This document shows positions 1 to 12,000 of a DNA stretch of 64,000 nt, in pieces (within the stretch, counting starts at the first letter, position 1; each line of letters begins with the position of its first letter). Origin of the DNA: Strigamia acuminata (lineage: Eukaryota > Arthropoda > Chilopoda > Geophilomorpha > Linotaeniidae); assembly GCA_949358305.1 (NCBI GenBank), contig OX442321.1, forward strand, positions 3,683,605 to 3,747,604, read 5' to 3'. The position numbers and the translations under genes were made by a program. The notes below the pieces were generated by a model that saw nothing but the letters and a program-made list of their open reading frames with translations, had not been told where the DNA came from and made no database searches.

Positions 1-3000
1 GAGTATCTGAAGGTGCGAGGTGCTGATACTTGGTGAGTGTCTTAGGGATGAGTCAAGGAAGTGCCAAAAAAAGTTTGGGAGGGTTCCTGTGTATAGTTTT
101 CTTTTTATGGGTGTTTGAAGTCGGGTGCAATTTCGGAAAAATTTGAAATGTTCGTTAAAAGTTACAGTGTTTGGGATCGTGTTACTCGAGTATCTGAAGG
201 TGCGAGGTGCTGAAACTTGGTGGGTGTCTTACGGATGAGTCAAGGAAGTGCCAAAAAAAGTTTGGGAGGTTTCCTGTGTATAGTTTTCTTTTTATGGGTG
301 GTTGAAGTAGCGTGCGATTTCGGAAAAATTTGAAATTTTGAAAAAAGTTACAGTGTTTGGGATCGTGTTACTCGAGTATCTGAAGGTGCGAGGTGCTGAA
401 ACTTGGTGAGTGTCTTAGGGATGAGTCAAGGAAGTGCCAAAAAAAGTTTGGGAGGTTTCCTGTGTATAGTTTTCTTTTTATGGGTGTTTGAAGTAGCGTG
501 CGATTTCGGAAAAATTTGAAATTTCCAATGTTGGGGTGCAATTTCCGGGAAAAGTTACAGTGTTTGGGATCGTGTTACTCGAGTATCTGAAGGTGCGAGG
601 TGCTGAAACTTGGTGAGTGTCTTAGGGATGAGTCAAGGAAGTGCCAAAAAAAGTTTGGGAGGTTTCCTGTGTATAGTTTTCTTTTTATGGGTGTTTGAAG
701 TAGCGTGCGATTTCGGAAAAATTTGAAATTTCCAATGTTGGGGTGCAATTTCCGGGAAAAGTTACAGTGTTTGGGATCGTGTTACTCGAGTATCTGAAGG
801 TGCGAGGTGCTGAAACTTGGTGAGTGTCTTAGGGATGAGTCAAGGAAGTGGCAAAAAAAGTTTGGGAGGTTTTCTGTGTATAGTTTTCTTTTTATGGGTG
901 TTTGAAGTAGCGTGCGATTTCGGAAAAATTTGAAATGTTCGTTATAAGTTACAGTGTTTGGGATCGTGTTACTCGAGTATCTGAAGGTGCGAGGTGCTGA
1001 AACTTGGTGAGTGTCTTAGGGATGAGTCAAGGAAGTGCCAAAAAAAGTGTATAGTTTTCTTTTTATGGGTGTTTGAAGTCGGGTGCGATTTCGGAAAAAT
1101 TTGAAAAATTCGAAAAAAGTTAGTGTTTGGGATCGTGTTACTCGAGTATCTGAAGGTGCGAGGTGCTGAAACTTGGTGAGTGTCTTAGGGATGAGTCAAG
1201 GAAGTGCCAAAAAAAGTTTGGGAGGTTTCCTGTGTATAGTTTTCTTTTTATGGGTGTTTGAAGTAGCGTGCGATTTCGGAAAAATTTGAAATTTCCAATG
1301 TTGGGGTGCAATTTCCGGGAAAAGTTACAGTGTTTGGGATCGTGTTACTCGAGTATCTGAAGGTGCGAGGTGCTGATACTTGGTGAGTGTCTTAGGGATG
1401 AGTCAAGGAAGTGCCAAAAAAAGTTTGGGAGGGTTCCTGTGTATAGTTTTCTTTTTATGGGTGTTTGAAGTCGGGTGCAATTTCGGAAAAATTTGAAATG
1501 TTCGTTAAAAGTTACAGTGTTTGGGATCGTGTTACTCGAGTATCTGAAGGTGCGAGGTGCTGAAACTTGGTGGGTGTCTTAGGGATGAGTCAAGGAAGTG
1601 CCAAAAAAAGTTTGGGAGGTTTCCTGTGTACAGTTTTCTTTTTATGGGTGTTTGAAGTAGCGTGCGATTTCGGAAAAATTTGAAATTTTGAAAACAGTTA
1701 CAGTGTTTGGGATCGTGTTACTCGAGTATCTGAAGGTGCGAGGTGCTGAAACTTGGTGAGTGTCTTAGGGATGAGTCAAGGAAGTGCCAAAAAAAGTTTG
1801 GGAGGTTTCCTGTGTATAGTTTTCTTTTTATGGGTATTTGAAGTAGCGTGCGATTTCGGAAAAATTTGAAATTTTGAAAACAGTTACAGTGTTTGGGATC
1901 GTGTTACTCGAGTATCTGAAGGTGCGAGGTGCTGAAACTTGGTGAGTGTCTTAGGGATGAGTCAAGGAAGTGGCAAAAAAAGTTTGGGAGGTTTCCTGTG
2001 TATAGTTTTCTTTTTATGGGTGTTTGAAGTAGCGTGCGATTTCGGAAAAATTTGAAATGTTCGTTATAAGTTACAGTGTTTGGGATCGTGTTACTCGAGT
2101 ATCTGAAGGTGCGAGGTGCTGAAACTTTGTGAGTGTCTTAGGGATGAGTCAAGGAAGTGCCAAAAAAAGTTTGGGAGGTTTCCTGTGTATAGTTTTCATT
2201 TTATGGGTGTTTGAAGTAGCGTGCGATTTCGGAAAAATTTGAAATTTTGAAAAACGTTACAGTGTTTGGGATCGTGTTACTCGAGTATCTGAAGGTGCGA
2301 GGTGCTGAAACTTGGTGAGTGTCTTAGGGATGAGTCAAGGAAGTGCCAAAAAAAGTTTGGGAGGTTTCCTGTGTATAGTTTTCTTTTTATGGGTGTTTGA
2401 AGTCGGGTGCGATTTCGGAAAAATTTGAAAAATTCGAAAAAAGTTAGTGTTTGGGATCGTGTTACTCGAGTATCTGAAGGTGCGAGGTGCTGAAACTTGG
2501 TGAGTGTCTTAGGGATGAGTCAAGGAAGTGCCAAAAAAAGTTTGGGAGGTTTCCTGTGTATAGTTTTCTTTTTATGGGTGTTTGAAGTAGCGTGCGATTT
2601 CGGAAAAATTTGAAATGTTCATTATAAGTTACAGTGTTTGGGATCGTGTTACTCGAGTATCTGAAGATGCGAGGTGCTGAAACTTGGTGAGTGTCTTAGG
2701 GATGAGTCAAGGAAGTGCCAAAAAAATGTTGGGAGGTTTCCTGTGTATAGTTTTCTTTTTATGGGTGTTTGAAGTAGCGTGCGATTTCGGAAAAATTTGA
2801 AATGTTCGTTATAAGTTACAGTGTTTGGGATCGTGTTACTCGAGTATCTGAAGGTGCGAGGTGCTGAAACTTGGTGAGTGTCTTAGGGATGAGTCAAGGA
2901 AGTGCCAAAAAAAGTTTGGGAGGTTTCCTGTGTATAGTTTTCTTTTTATGGGTGTTTGAAGTAGCGTGCGATTTCGGAAAAATTTGAAATGTTCGTTATA

Positions 3001-6000
3001 AGTTACAGTGTTTGGGATCGTGTTACTCGAGTATCTGAAGGTGCGAGGTGCTGAAACTTGGTGAGTGTCTTAGGGATGAGTCAAGGAAGTGCCAAAAAAA
3101 GTTTGGGAGGTTTCCTGGGTATAGTTTTCTTTTTATGGGTGTTTGAAGTAGCGTGCGATTTCGGAAAAATTTGAAATTTCCAATGTTGGGGTGCAATTTC
3201 CGGGAAAAGTTACAGTGTTTGGGATCGTGTTACTCGAGTATCTGAAGGTGCGAGGTGCTGATACTTGGTGAGTGTCTTAGGGATGAGTCAAGGAAGTGCC
3301 AAAAAAGGTTTGGGAGGTTTCCTGTGTATAGTTTTCTTTTTATGGGTGTTTGAAGTCGGGTGCGATTTCGGAAAAATTTGAAATTTTGAAAAAAGTTACA
3401 GTGTTTGGGATCATGTTACTTGAGTATCTGAAGGTGCGAGGTGCTGAAACTTGGTGAGTGTCTTAGGGATGAGTCAAGGAAGTGCCAAAAAAAGTTTGGG
3501 AGGTTTCCTGTGTATAGTTTTCTTTTTATGGGTGTTTGAAGTAGCGTGCGATTTCGGAAAAATTTGAAATTTCCAATGTTGGGGTGCAATTTCCGGGAAA
3601 AGTTACAGTGTTTGGGATCGTGTTACTCGAGTATCTGAAGGTGCGAGGTGCTGATACTTGGTGAGTGTCTTAGGGATGAGTCAAGGAAGTGCCAAAAAAA
3701 GTTTGGGAGGTTTCCTGTGTATAGTTTTCTTTTTATGGGTGTTTGAAGTAGCGTGCGATTTCGGAAAAATTTGAAATTTCCAATGTTGGGGTGCAATTTC
3801 CGGGAAAAGTTACAGTGTTTGGGATCGTGTTACTCGAGTATCTGAAGGTGCGAGGTGCTGATACTTGGTGAGTGTCTTAGGGATGAGTCAAGGAAGTGCC
3901 AAAAAAAGTTTGGGAGGGTTCCTGTGTATAGTTTTCTTTTTATGGGTGTTTGAAGTCGGGTGCAATTTCGGAAAAATTTGAAATGTTCGTTAAAAGTTAC
4001 AGTGTTTGGGATCGTGTTACTCGAGTATCTGAAGGTGCGAGGTGCTGAAACTTGGTGGGTGTCTTACGGATGAGTCAAGGAAGTGCCAAAAAAAGTTTGG
4101 GAGGTTTCCTGTGTATAGTTTTCTTTTTATGGGTGGTTGAAGTAGCGTGCGATTTCGGAAAAATTTGAAATTTTGAAAAAAGTTACAGTGTTTGGGATCG
4201 TGTTACTCGAGTATCTGAAGGTGCGAGGTGCTGAAACTTGGTGAGTGTCTTAGGGATGAGTCAAGGAAGTGCCAAAAAAAGTTTGGGAGGTTTCCTGTGT
4301 ATAGTTTTCTTTTTATGGGTGTTTGAAGTAGCGTGCGATTTCGGAAAAATTTGAAATGTTCGTTATAAGTTACAGTGTTTGGGATCGTGTTACTCGAGTA
4401 TCTGAAGGTGCGAGGTGCTGAAACTTGGTGAGTGTCTTAGGGATGAGTCAAGGAAGTGCCAAAAAAAGTTTGGGAGGTTTCCTGTGTATAGTTTTCTTTT
4501 TATGGGTGTTTGAAGTAGCGTGCGATTTCGGAAAAATTTGAAATTTCCAATGTTGGGGTGCAATTTCCGGGAAAAGTTACAGTGTTTGGGATCGTGTTAC
4601 TCGAGTATCTGAAGGTGCGAGGTGCTGAAACTTGGTGAGTGTCTTAGGGATGAGTCAAGGAAGTGGCAAAAAAAGTTTGGGAGGTTTCCTGTGTATAGTT
4701 TTCATTTTATGGGTGTTTGAAGTAGCGTGCGATTTCGGAAAAATTTGAAATTTTGAAAAACGTTACAGTGTTTGGGATCGTGTTACTCGAGTATCTGAAG
4801 GTGCGAGGTGCTGAAACTTGGTGAGTGTCTTAGGGATGAGTCAAGGAAGTGCCAAAAAAAGTTTGGGAGGTTTCCTGTGTATAGTTTTCTTTTTATGGGT
4901 GTTTGAAGTAGCGTGCGATTTCGGAAAAATTTGAAATGTTCGTTATAAGTTACAGTGTTTGGGATCGTGTTACTCGAGTATCTGAAGGTGCGAGGTGCTG
5001 AAACTTGGTGAGTGTCTTAGGGATGAGTCAAGGAAGTGCCAAAAAAAGTTTGGGAGGTTTCCTGGGTATAGTTTTCTTTTTATGGGTGTTTGAAGTAGCG
5101 TGCGATTTCGGAAAAATTTGAAATTTCCAATGTTGGGGTGCAATTTCCGGGAAAAGTTACAGTGTTTGGGATCGTGTTACTCGAGTATCTGAAGGTGCGA
5201 GGTGCTGATACTTGGTGAGTGTCTTAGGGATGAGTCAAGGAAGTGCCAAAAAAGGTTTGGGAGGTTTCCTGTGTATAGTTTTCTTTTTATGGGTGTTTGA
5301 AGTCGGGTGCGATTTCGGAAAAATTTGAAATTTTGAAAAAAGTTACAGTGTTTGGGATCATGTTACTTGAGTATCTGAAGGTGCGAGGTGCTGAAACTTG
5401 GTGAGTGTCTTAGGGATGAGTCAAGGAAGTGCCAAAAAAAGTTTGGGAGGTTTCCTGTGTATAGTTTTCTTTTTATGGGTGTTTGAAGTAGCGTGCGATT
5501 TCGGAAAAATTTGAAATTTCCAATGTTGGGGTGCAATTTCCGGGAAAAGTTACAGTGTTTGGGATCGTGTTACTCGAGTATCTGAAGGTGCGAGGTGCTG
5601 ATACTTGGTGAGTGTCTTAGGGATGAGTCAAGGAAGTGCCAAAAAAAGTTTGGGAGGGTTCCTGTGTATAGTTTTCTTTTTATGGGTGTTTGAAGTAGCG
5701 TGCGATTTCGGAAAAATTTGAAATTTCCAATGTTGGGGTGCAATTTCCGGGAAAAGTTACAGTGTTTGGGATCGTGTTACTCGAGTATCTGAAGGTGCGA
5801 GGTGCTGATACTTGGTGAGTGTCTTAGGGATGAGTCAAGGAAGTGCCAAAAAAAGTTTGGGAGGGTTCCTGTGTATAGTTTTCTTTTTATGGGTGTTTGA
5901 AGTCGGGTGCAATTTCGGAAAAATTTGAAATGTTCGTTAAAAGTTACAGTGTTTGGGATCGTGTTACTCGAGTATCTGAAGGTGCGAGGTGCTGAAACTT

Positions 6001-9000
6001 GGTGGGTGTCTTACGGATGAGTCAAGGAAGTGCCAAAAAAAGTTTGGGAGGTTTCCTGTGTATAGTTTTCTTTTTATGGGTGGTTGAAGTAGCGTGCGAT
6101 TTCGGAAAAATTTGAAATTTTGAAAAAAGTTACAGTGTTTGGGATCGTGTTACTCGAGTATCTGAAGGTGCGAGGTGCTGAAACTTGGTGAGTGTCTTAG
6201 GGATGAGTCAAGGAAGTGGCAAAAAAAGTTTGGGAGGTTTCCTGTGTATAGTTTTCTTTTTATGGGTGTTTGAAGTAGCGTGCGATTTCGGAAAAATTTG
6301 AAATGTTCGTTATAAGTTACAGTGTTTGGGATCGTGTTACTCGAGTATCTGAAGGTGCGAGGTGCTGAAACTTTGTGAGTGTCTTAGGGATGAGTCAAGG
6401 AAGTGCCAAAAAAAGTTTGGGAGGTTTCCTGTGTATAGTTTTCATTTTATGGGTGTTTGAAGTAGCGTGCGATTTCGGAAAAATTTGAAATTTTGAAAAA
6501 CGTTACAGTGTTTGGGATCGTGTTACTCGAGTATCTGAAGGTGCGAGGTGCTGAAACTTGGTGAGTGTCTTAGGGATGAGTCAAGGAAGTGCCAAAAAAA
6601 GTTTGGGAGGTTTCCTGTGTATAGTTTTCTTTTTATGGGTGTTTGAAGTAGCGTGCGATTTCGGAAAAATTTGAAATGTTCGTTATAAGTTACAGTGTTT
6701 GGGATCGTGTTACTCGAGTATCTGAAGGTGCGAGGTGCTGAAACTTGGTGAGTGTCTTAGGGATGAGTCAAGGAAGTGCCAAAAAAAGTGTATAGTTTTC
6801 TTTTTATGGGTGTTTGAAGTCGGGTGCGATTTCGGAAAAATTTGAAAAATTCGAAAAAAGTTAGTGTTTGGGATCGTGTTACTCGAGTATCTGAAGGTGC
6901 GAGGTGCTGAAACTTGGTGAGTGTCTTAGGGATGAGTCAAGGAAGTGCCAAAAAAAGTTTGGGAGGTTTCCTGTGTATAGTTTTCTTTTTATGGGTGTTT
7001 GAAGTAGCGTGCGATTTCGGAAAAATTTGAAATGTTCGTTATAAGTTACAGTGTTTGGGATCGTGTTACTCGAGTATCTGAAGGTGCGAGGTGCTGAAAC
7101 TTGGTGAGTGTCTTAGGGATGAGTCAAGGAAGTGCCAAAAAAAGTTTGGGAGGTTTCCTGTGTATAGTTTTCTTTTTATGGGTGTTTGAAGTAGCGTGCG
7201 ATTTCGGAAAAATTTGAAATGTTCGTTATAAGTTACAGTGTTTGGGATCGTGTTACTCGAGTATCTGAAGGTGCGAGGTGCTGAAACTTGGTGAGTGTCT
7301 TAGGGATGAGTCAAGGAAGTGCCAAAAAAAGTTTGGGAGGTTTCCTGGGTATAGTTTTCTTTTTATGGGTGTTTGAAGTAGCGTGCGATTTCGGAAAAAT
7401 TTGAAATTTCCAATGTTGGGGTGCAATTTCCGGGAAAAGTTACAGTGTTTGGGATCGTGTTACTCGAGTATCTGAAGGTGCGAGGTGCTGATACTTGGTG
7501 AGTGTCTTAGGGATGAGTCAAGGAAGTGCCAAAAAAGGTTTGGGAGGTTTCCTGTGTATAGTTTTCTTTTTATGGGTGTTTGAAGTCGGGTGCGATTTCG
7601 GAAAAATTTGAAATTTTGAAAAAAGTTACAGTGTTTGGGATCATGTTACTTGAGTATCTGAAGGTGCGAGGTGCTGAAACTTGGTGAGTGTCTTAGGGAT
7701 GAGTCAAGGAAGTGCCAAAAAAAGTTTGGGAGGTTTCCTGTGTATAGTTTTCTTTTTATGGGTGTTTGAAGTAGCGTGCGATTTCGGAAAAATTTGAAAT
7801 TTCCAATGTTGGGGTGCAATTTCCGGGAAAAGTTACAGTGTTTGGGATCGTGTTACTCGAGTATCTGAAGGTGCGAGGTGCTGATACTTGGTGAGTGTCT
7901 TAGGGATGAGTCAAGGAAGTGCCAAAAAAAGTTTGGGAGGTTTCCTGTGTATAGTTTTCTTTTTATGGGTGTTTGAAGTAGCGTGCGATTTCGGAAAAAT
8001 TTGAAATTTCCAATGTTGGGGTGCAATTTCCGGGAAAAGTTACAGTGTTTGGGATCGTGTTACTCGAGTATCTGAAGGTGCGAGGTGCTGATACTTGGTG
8101 AGTGTCTTAGGGATGAGTCAAGGAAGTGCCAAAAAAAGTTTGGGAGGGTTCCTGTGTATAGTTTTCTTTTTATGGGTGTTTGAAGTCGGGTGCAATTTCG
8201 GAAAAATTTGAAATGTTCGTTAAAAGTTACAGTGTTTGGGATCGTGTTACTCGAGTATCTGAAGGTGCGAGGTGCTGAAACTTGGTGGGTGTCTTACGGA
8301 TGAGTCAAGGAAGTGCCAAAAAAAGTTTGGGAGGTTTCCTGTGTATAGTTTTCTTTTTATGGGTGGTTGAAGTAGCGTGCGATTTCGGAAAAATTTGAAA
8401 TTTTGAAAAAAGTTACAGTGTTTGGGATCGTGTTACTCGAGTATCTGAAGGTGCGAGGTGCTGAAACTTGGTGAGTGTCTTAGGGATGAGTCAAGGAAGT
8501 GCCAAAAAAAGTTTGGGAGGTTTCCTGTGTATAGTTTTCTTTTTATGGGTGTTTGAAGTAGCGTGCGATTTCGGAAAAATTTGAAATTTCCAATGTTGGG
8601 GTGCAATTTCCGGGAAAAGTTACAGTGTTTGGGATCGTGTTACTCGAGTATCTGAAGGTGCGAGGTGCTGAAACTTGGTGAGTGTCTTAGGGATGAGTCA
8701 AGGAAGTGGCAAAAAAAGTTTGGGAGGTTTCCTGTGTATAGTTTTCATTTTATGGGTGTTTGAAGTAGCGTGCGATTTCGGAAAAATTTGAAATTTTGAA
8801 AAACGTTACAGTGTTTGGGATCGTGTTACTCGAGTATCTGAAGGTGCGAGGTGCTGAAACTTGGTGAGTGTCTTAGGGATGAGTCAAGGAAGTGCCAAAA
8901 AAAGTTTGGGAGGTTTCCTGTGTATAGTTTTCTTTTTATGGGTGTTTGAAGTAGCGTGCGATTTCGGAAAAATTTGAAATGTTCGTTATAAGTTACAGTG

Positions 9001-12000
9001 TTTGGGATCGTGTTACTCGAGTATCTGAAGGTGCGAGGTGCTGAAACTTGGTGAGTGTCTTAGGGATGAGTCAAGGAAGTGCCAAAAAAAGTTTGGGAGG
9101 TTTCCTGGGTATAGTTTTCTTTTTATGGGTGTTTGAAGTAGCGTGCGATTTCGGAAAAATTTGAAATTTCCAATGTTGGGGTGCAATTTCCGGGAAAAGT
9201 TACAGTGTTTGGGATCGTGTTACTCGAGTATCTGAAGGTGCGAGGTGCTGATACTTGGTGAGTGTCTTAGGGATGAGTCAAGGAAGTGCCAAAAAAGGTT
9301 TGGGAGGTTTCCTGTGTATAGTTTTCTTTTTATGGGTGTTTGAAGTCGGGTGCGATTTCGGAAAAATTTGAAATTTTGAAAAAAGTTACAGTGTTTGGGA
9401 TCATGTTACTTGAGTATCTGAAGGTGCGAGGTGCTGAAACTTGGTGAGTGTCTTAGGGATGAGTCAAGGAAGTGCCAAAAAAAGTTTGGGAGGTTTCCTG
9501 TGTATAGTTTTCTTTTTATGGGTGTTTGAAGTAGCGTGCGATTTCGGAAAAATTTGAAATTTCCAATGTTGGGGTGCAATTTCCGGGAAAAGTTACAGTG
9601 TTTGGGATCGTGTTACTCGAGTATCTGAAGGTGCGAGGTGCTGATACTTGGTGAGTGTCTTAGGGATGAGTCAAGGAAGTGCCAAAAAAAGTTTGGGAGG
9701 GTTCCTGTGTATAGTTTTCTTTTTATGGGTGTTTGAAGTAGCGTGCGATTTCGGAAAAATTTGAAATTTCCAATGTTGGGGTGCAATTTCCGGGAAAAGT
9801 TACAGTGTTTGGGATCGTGTTACTCGAGTATCTGAAGGTGCGAGGTGCTGATACTTGGTGAGTGTCTTAGGGATGAGTCAAGGAAGTGCCAAAAAAAGTT
9901 TGGGAGGGTTCCTGTGTATAGTTTTCTTTTTATGGGTGTTTGAAGTCGGGTGCAATTTCGGAAAAATTTGAAATGTTCGTTAAAAGTTACAGTGTTTGGG
10001 ATCGTGTTACTCGAGTATCTGAAGGTGCGAGGTGCTGAAACTTGGTGGGTGTCTTACGGATGAGTCAAGGAAGTGCCAAAAAAAGTTTGGGAGGTTTCCT
10101 GTGTATAGTTTTCTTTTTATGGGTGGTTGAAGTAGCGTGCGATTTCGGAAAAATTTGAAATTTTGAAAAAAGTTACAGTGTTTGGGATCGTGTTACTCGA
10201 GTATCTGAAGGTGCGAGGTGCTGAAACTTGGTGAGTGTCTTAGGGATGAGTCAAGGAAGTGGCAAAAAAAGTTTGGGAGGTTTCCTGTGTATAGTTTTCT
10301 TTTTATGGGTGTTTGAAGTAGCGTGCGATTTCGGAAAAATTTGAAATGTTCGTTATAAGTTACAGTGTTTGGGATCGTGTTACTCGAGTATCTGAAGGTG
10401 CGAGGTGCTGAAACTTTGTGAGTGTCTTAGGGATGAGTCAAGGAAGTGCCAAAAAAAGTTTGGGAGGTTTCCTGTGTATAGTTTTCATTTTATGGGTGTT
10501 TGAAGTAGCGTGCGATTTCGGAAAAATTTGAAATTTTGAAAAACGTTACAGTGTTTGGGATCGTGTTACTCGAGTATCTGAAGGTGCGAGGTGCTGAAAC
10601 TTGGTGAGTGTCTTAGGGATGAGTCAAGGAAGTGCCAAAAAAAGTTTGGGAGGTTTCCTGTGTATAGTTTTCTTTTTATGGGTGTTTGAAGTAGCGTGCG
10701 ATTTCGGAAAAATTTGAAATGTTCGTTATAAGTTACAGTGTTTGGGATCGTGTTACTCGAGTATCTGAAGGTGCGAGGTGCTGAAACTTGGTGAGTGTCT
10801 TAGGGATGAGTCAAGGAAGTGCCAAAAAAAGTGTATAGTTTTCTTTTTATGGGTGTTTGAAGTCGGGTGCGATTTCGGAAAAATTTGAAAAATTCGAAAA
10901 AAGTTAGTGTTTGGGATCGTGTTACTCGAGTATCTGAAGGTGCGAGGTGCTGAAACTTGGTGAGTGTCTTAGGGATGAGTCAAGGAAGTGCCAAAAAAAG
11001 TTTGGGAGGTTTCCTGTGTATAGTTTTCTTTTTATGGGTGTTTGAAGTAGCGTGCGATTTCGGAAAAATTTGAAATGTTCGTTATAAGTTACAGTGTTTG
11101 GGATCGTGTTACTCGAGTATCTGAAGGTGCGAGGTGCTGAAACTTGGTGAGTGTCTTAGGGATGAGTCAAGGAAGTGCCAAAAAAAGTTTGGGAGGTTTC
11201 CTGTGTATAGTTTTCTTTTTATGGGTGTTTGAAGTAGCGTGCGATTTCGGAAAAATTTGAAATGTTCGTTATAAGTTACAGTGTTTGGGATCGTGTTACT
11301 CGAGTATCTGAAGGTGCGAGGTGCTGAAACTTGGTGAGTGTCTTAGGGATGAGTCAAGGAAGTGCCAAAAAAAGTTTGGGAGGTTTCCTGGGTATAGTTT
11401 TCTTTTTATGGGTGTTTGAAGTAGCGTGCGATTTCGGAAAAATTTGAAATTTCCAATGTTGGGGTGCAATTTCCGGGAAAAGTTACAGTGTTTGGGATCG
11501 TGTTACTCGAGTATCTGAAGGTGCGAGGTGCTGATACTTGGTGAGTGTCTTAGGGATGAGTCAAGGAAGTGCCAAAAAAGGTTTGGGAGGTTTCCTGTGT
11601 ATAGTTTTCTTTTTATGGGTGTTTGAAGTCGGGTGCGATTTCGGAAAAATTTGAAATTTTGAAAAAAGTTACAGTGTTTGGGATCATGTTACTTGAGTAT
11701 CTGAAGGTGCGAGGTGCTGAAACTTGGTGAGTGTCTTAGGGATGAGTCAAGGAAGTGCCAAAAAAAGTTTGGGAGGTTTCCTGTGTATAGTTTTCTTTTT
11801 ATGGGTGTTTGAAGTAGCGTGCGATTTCGGAAAAATTTGAAATTTCCAATGTTGGGGTGCAATTTCCGGGAAAAGTTACAGTGTTTGGGATCGTGTTACT
11901 CGAGTATCTGAAGGTGCGAGGTGCTGATACTTGGTGAGTGTCTTAGGGATGAGTCAAGGAAGTGCCAAAAAAAGTTTGGGAGGTTTCCTGTGTATAGTTT

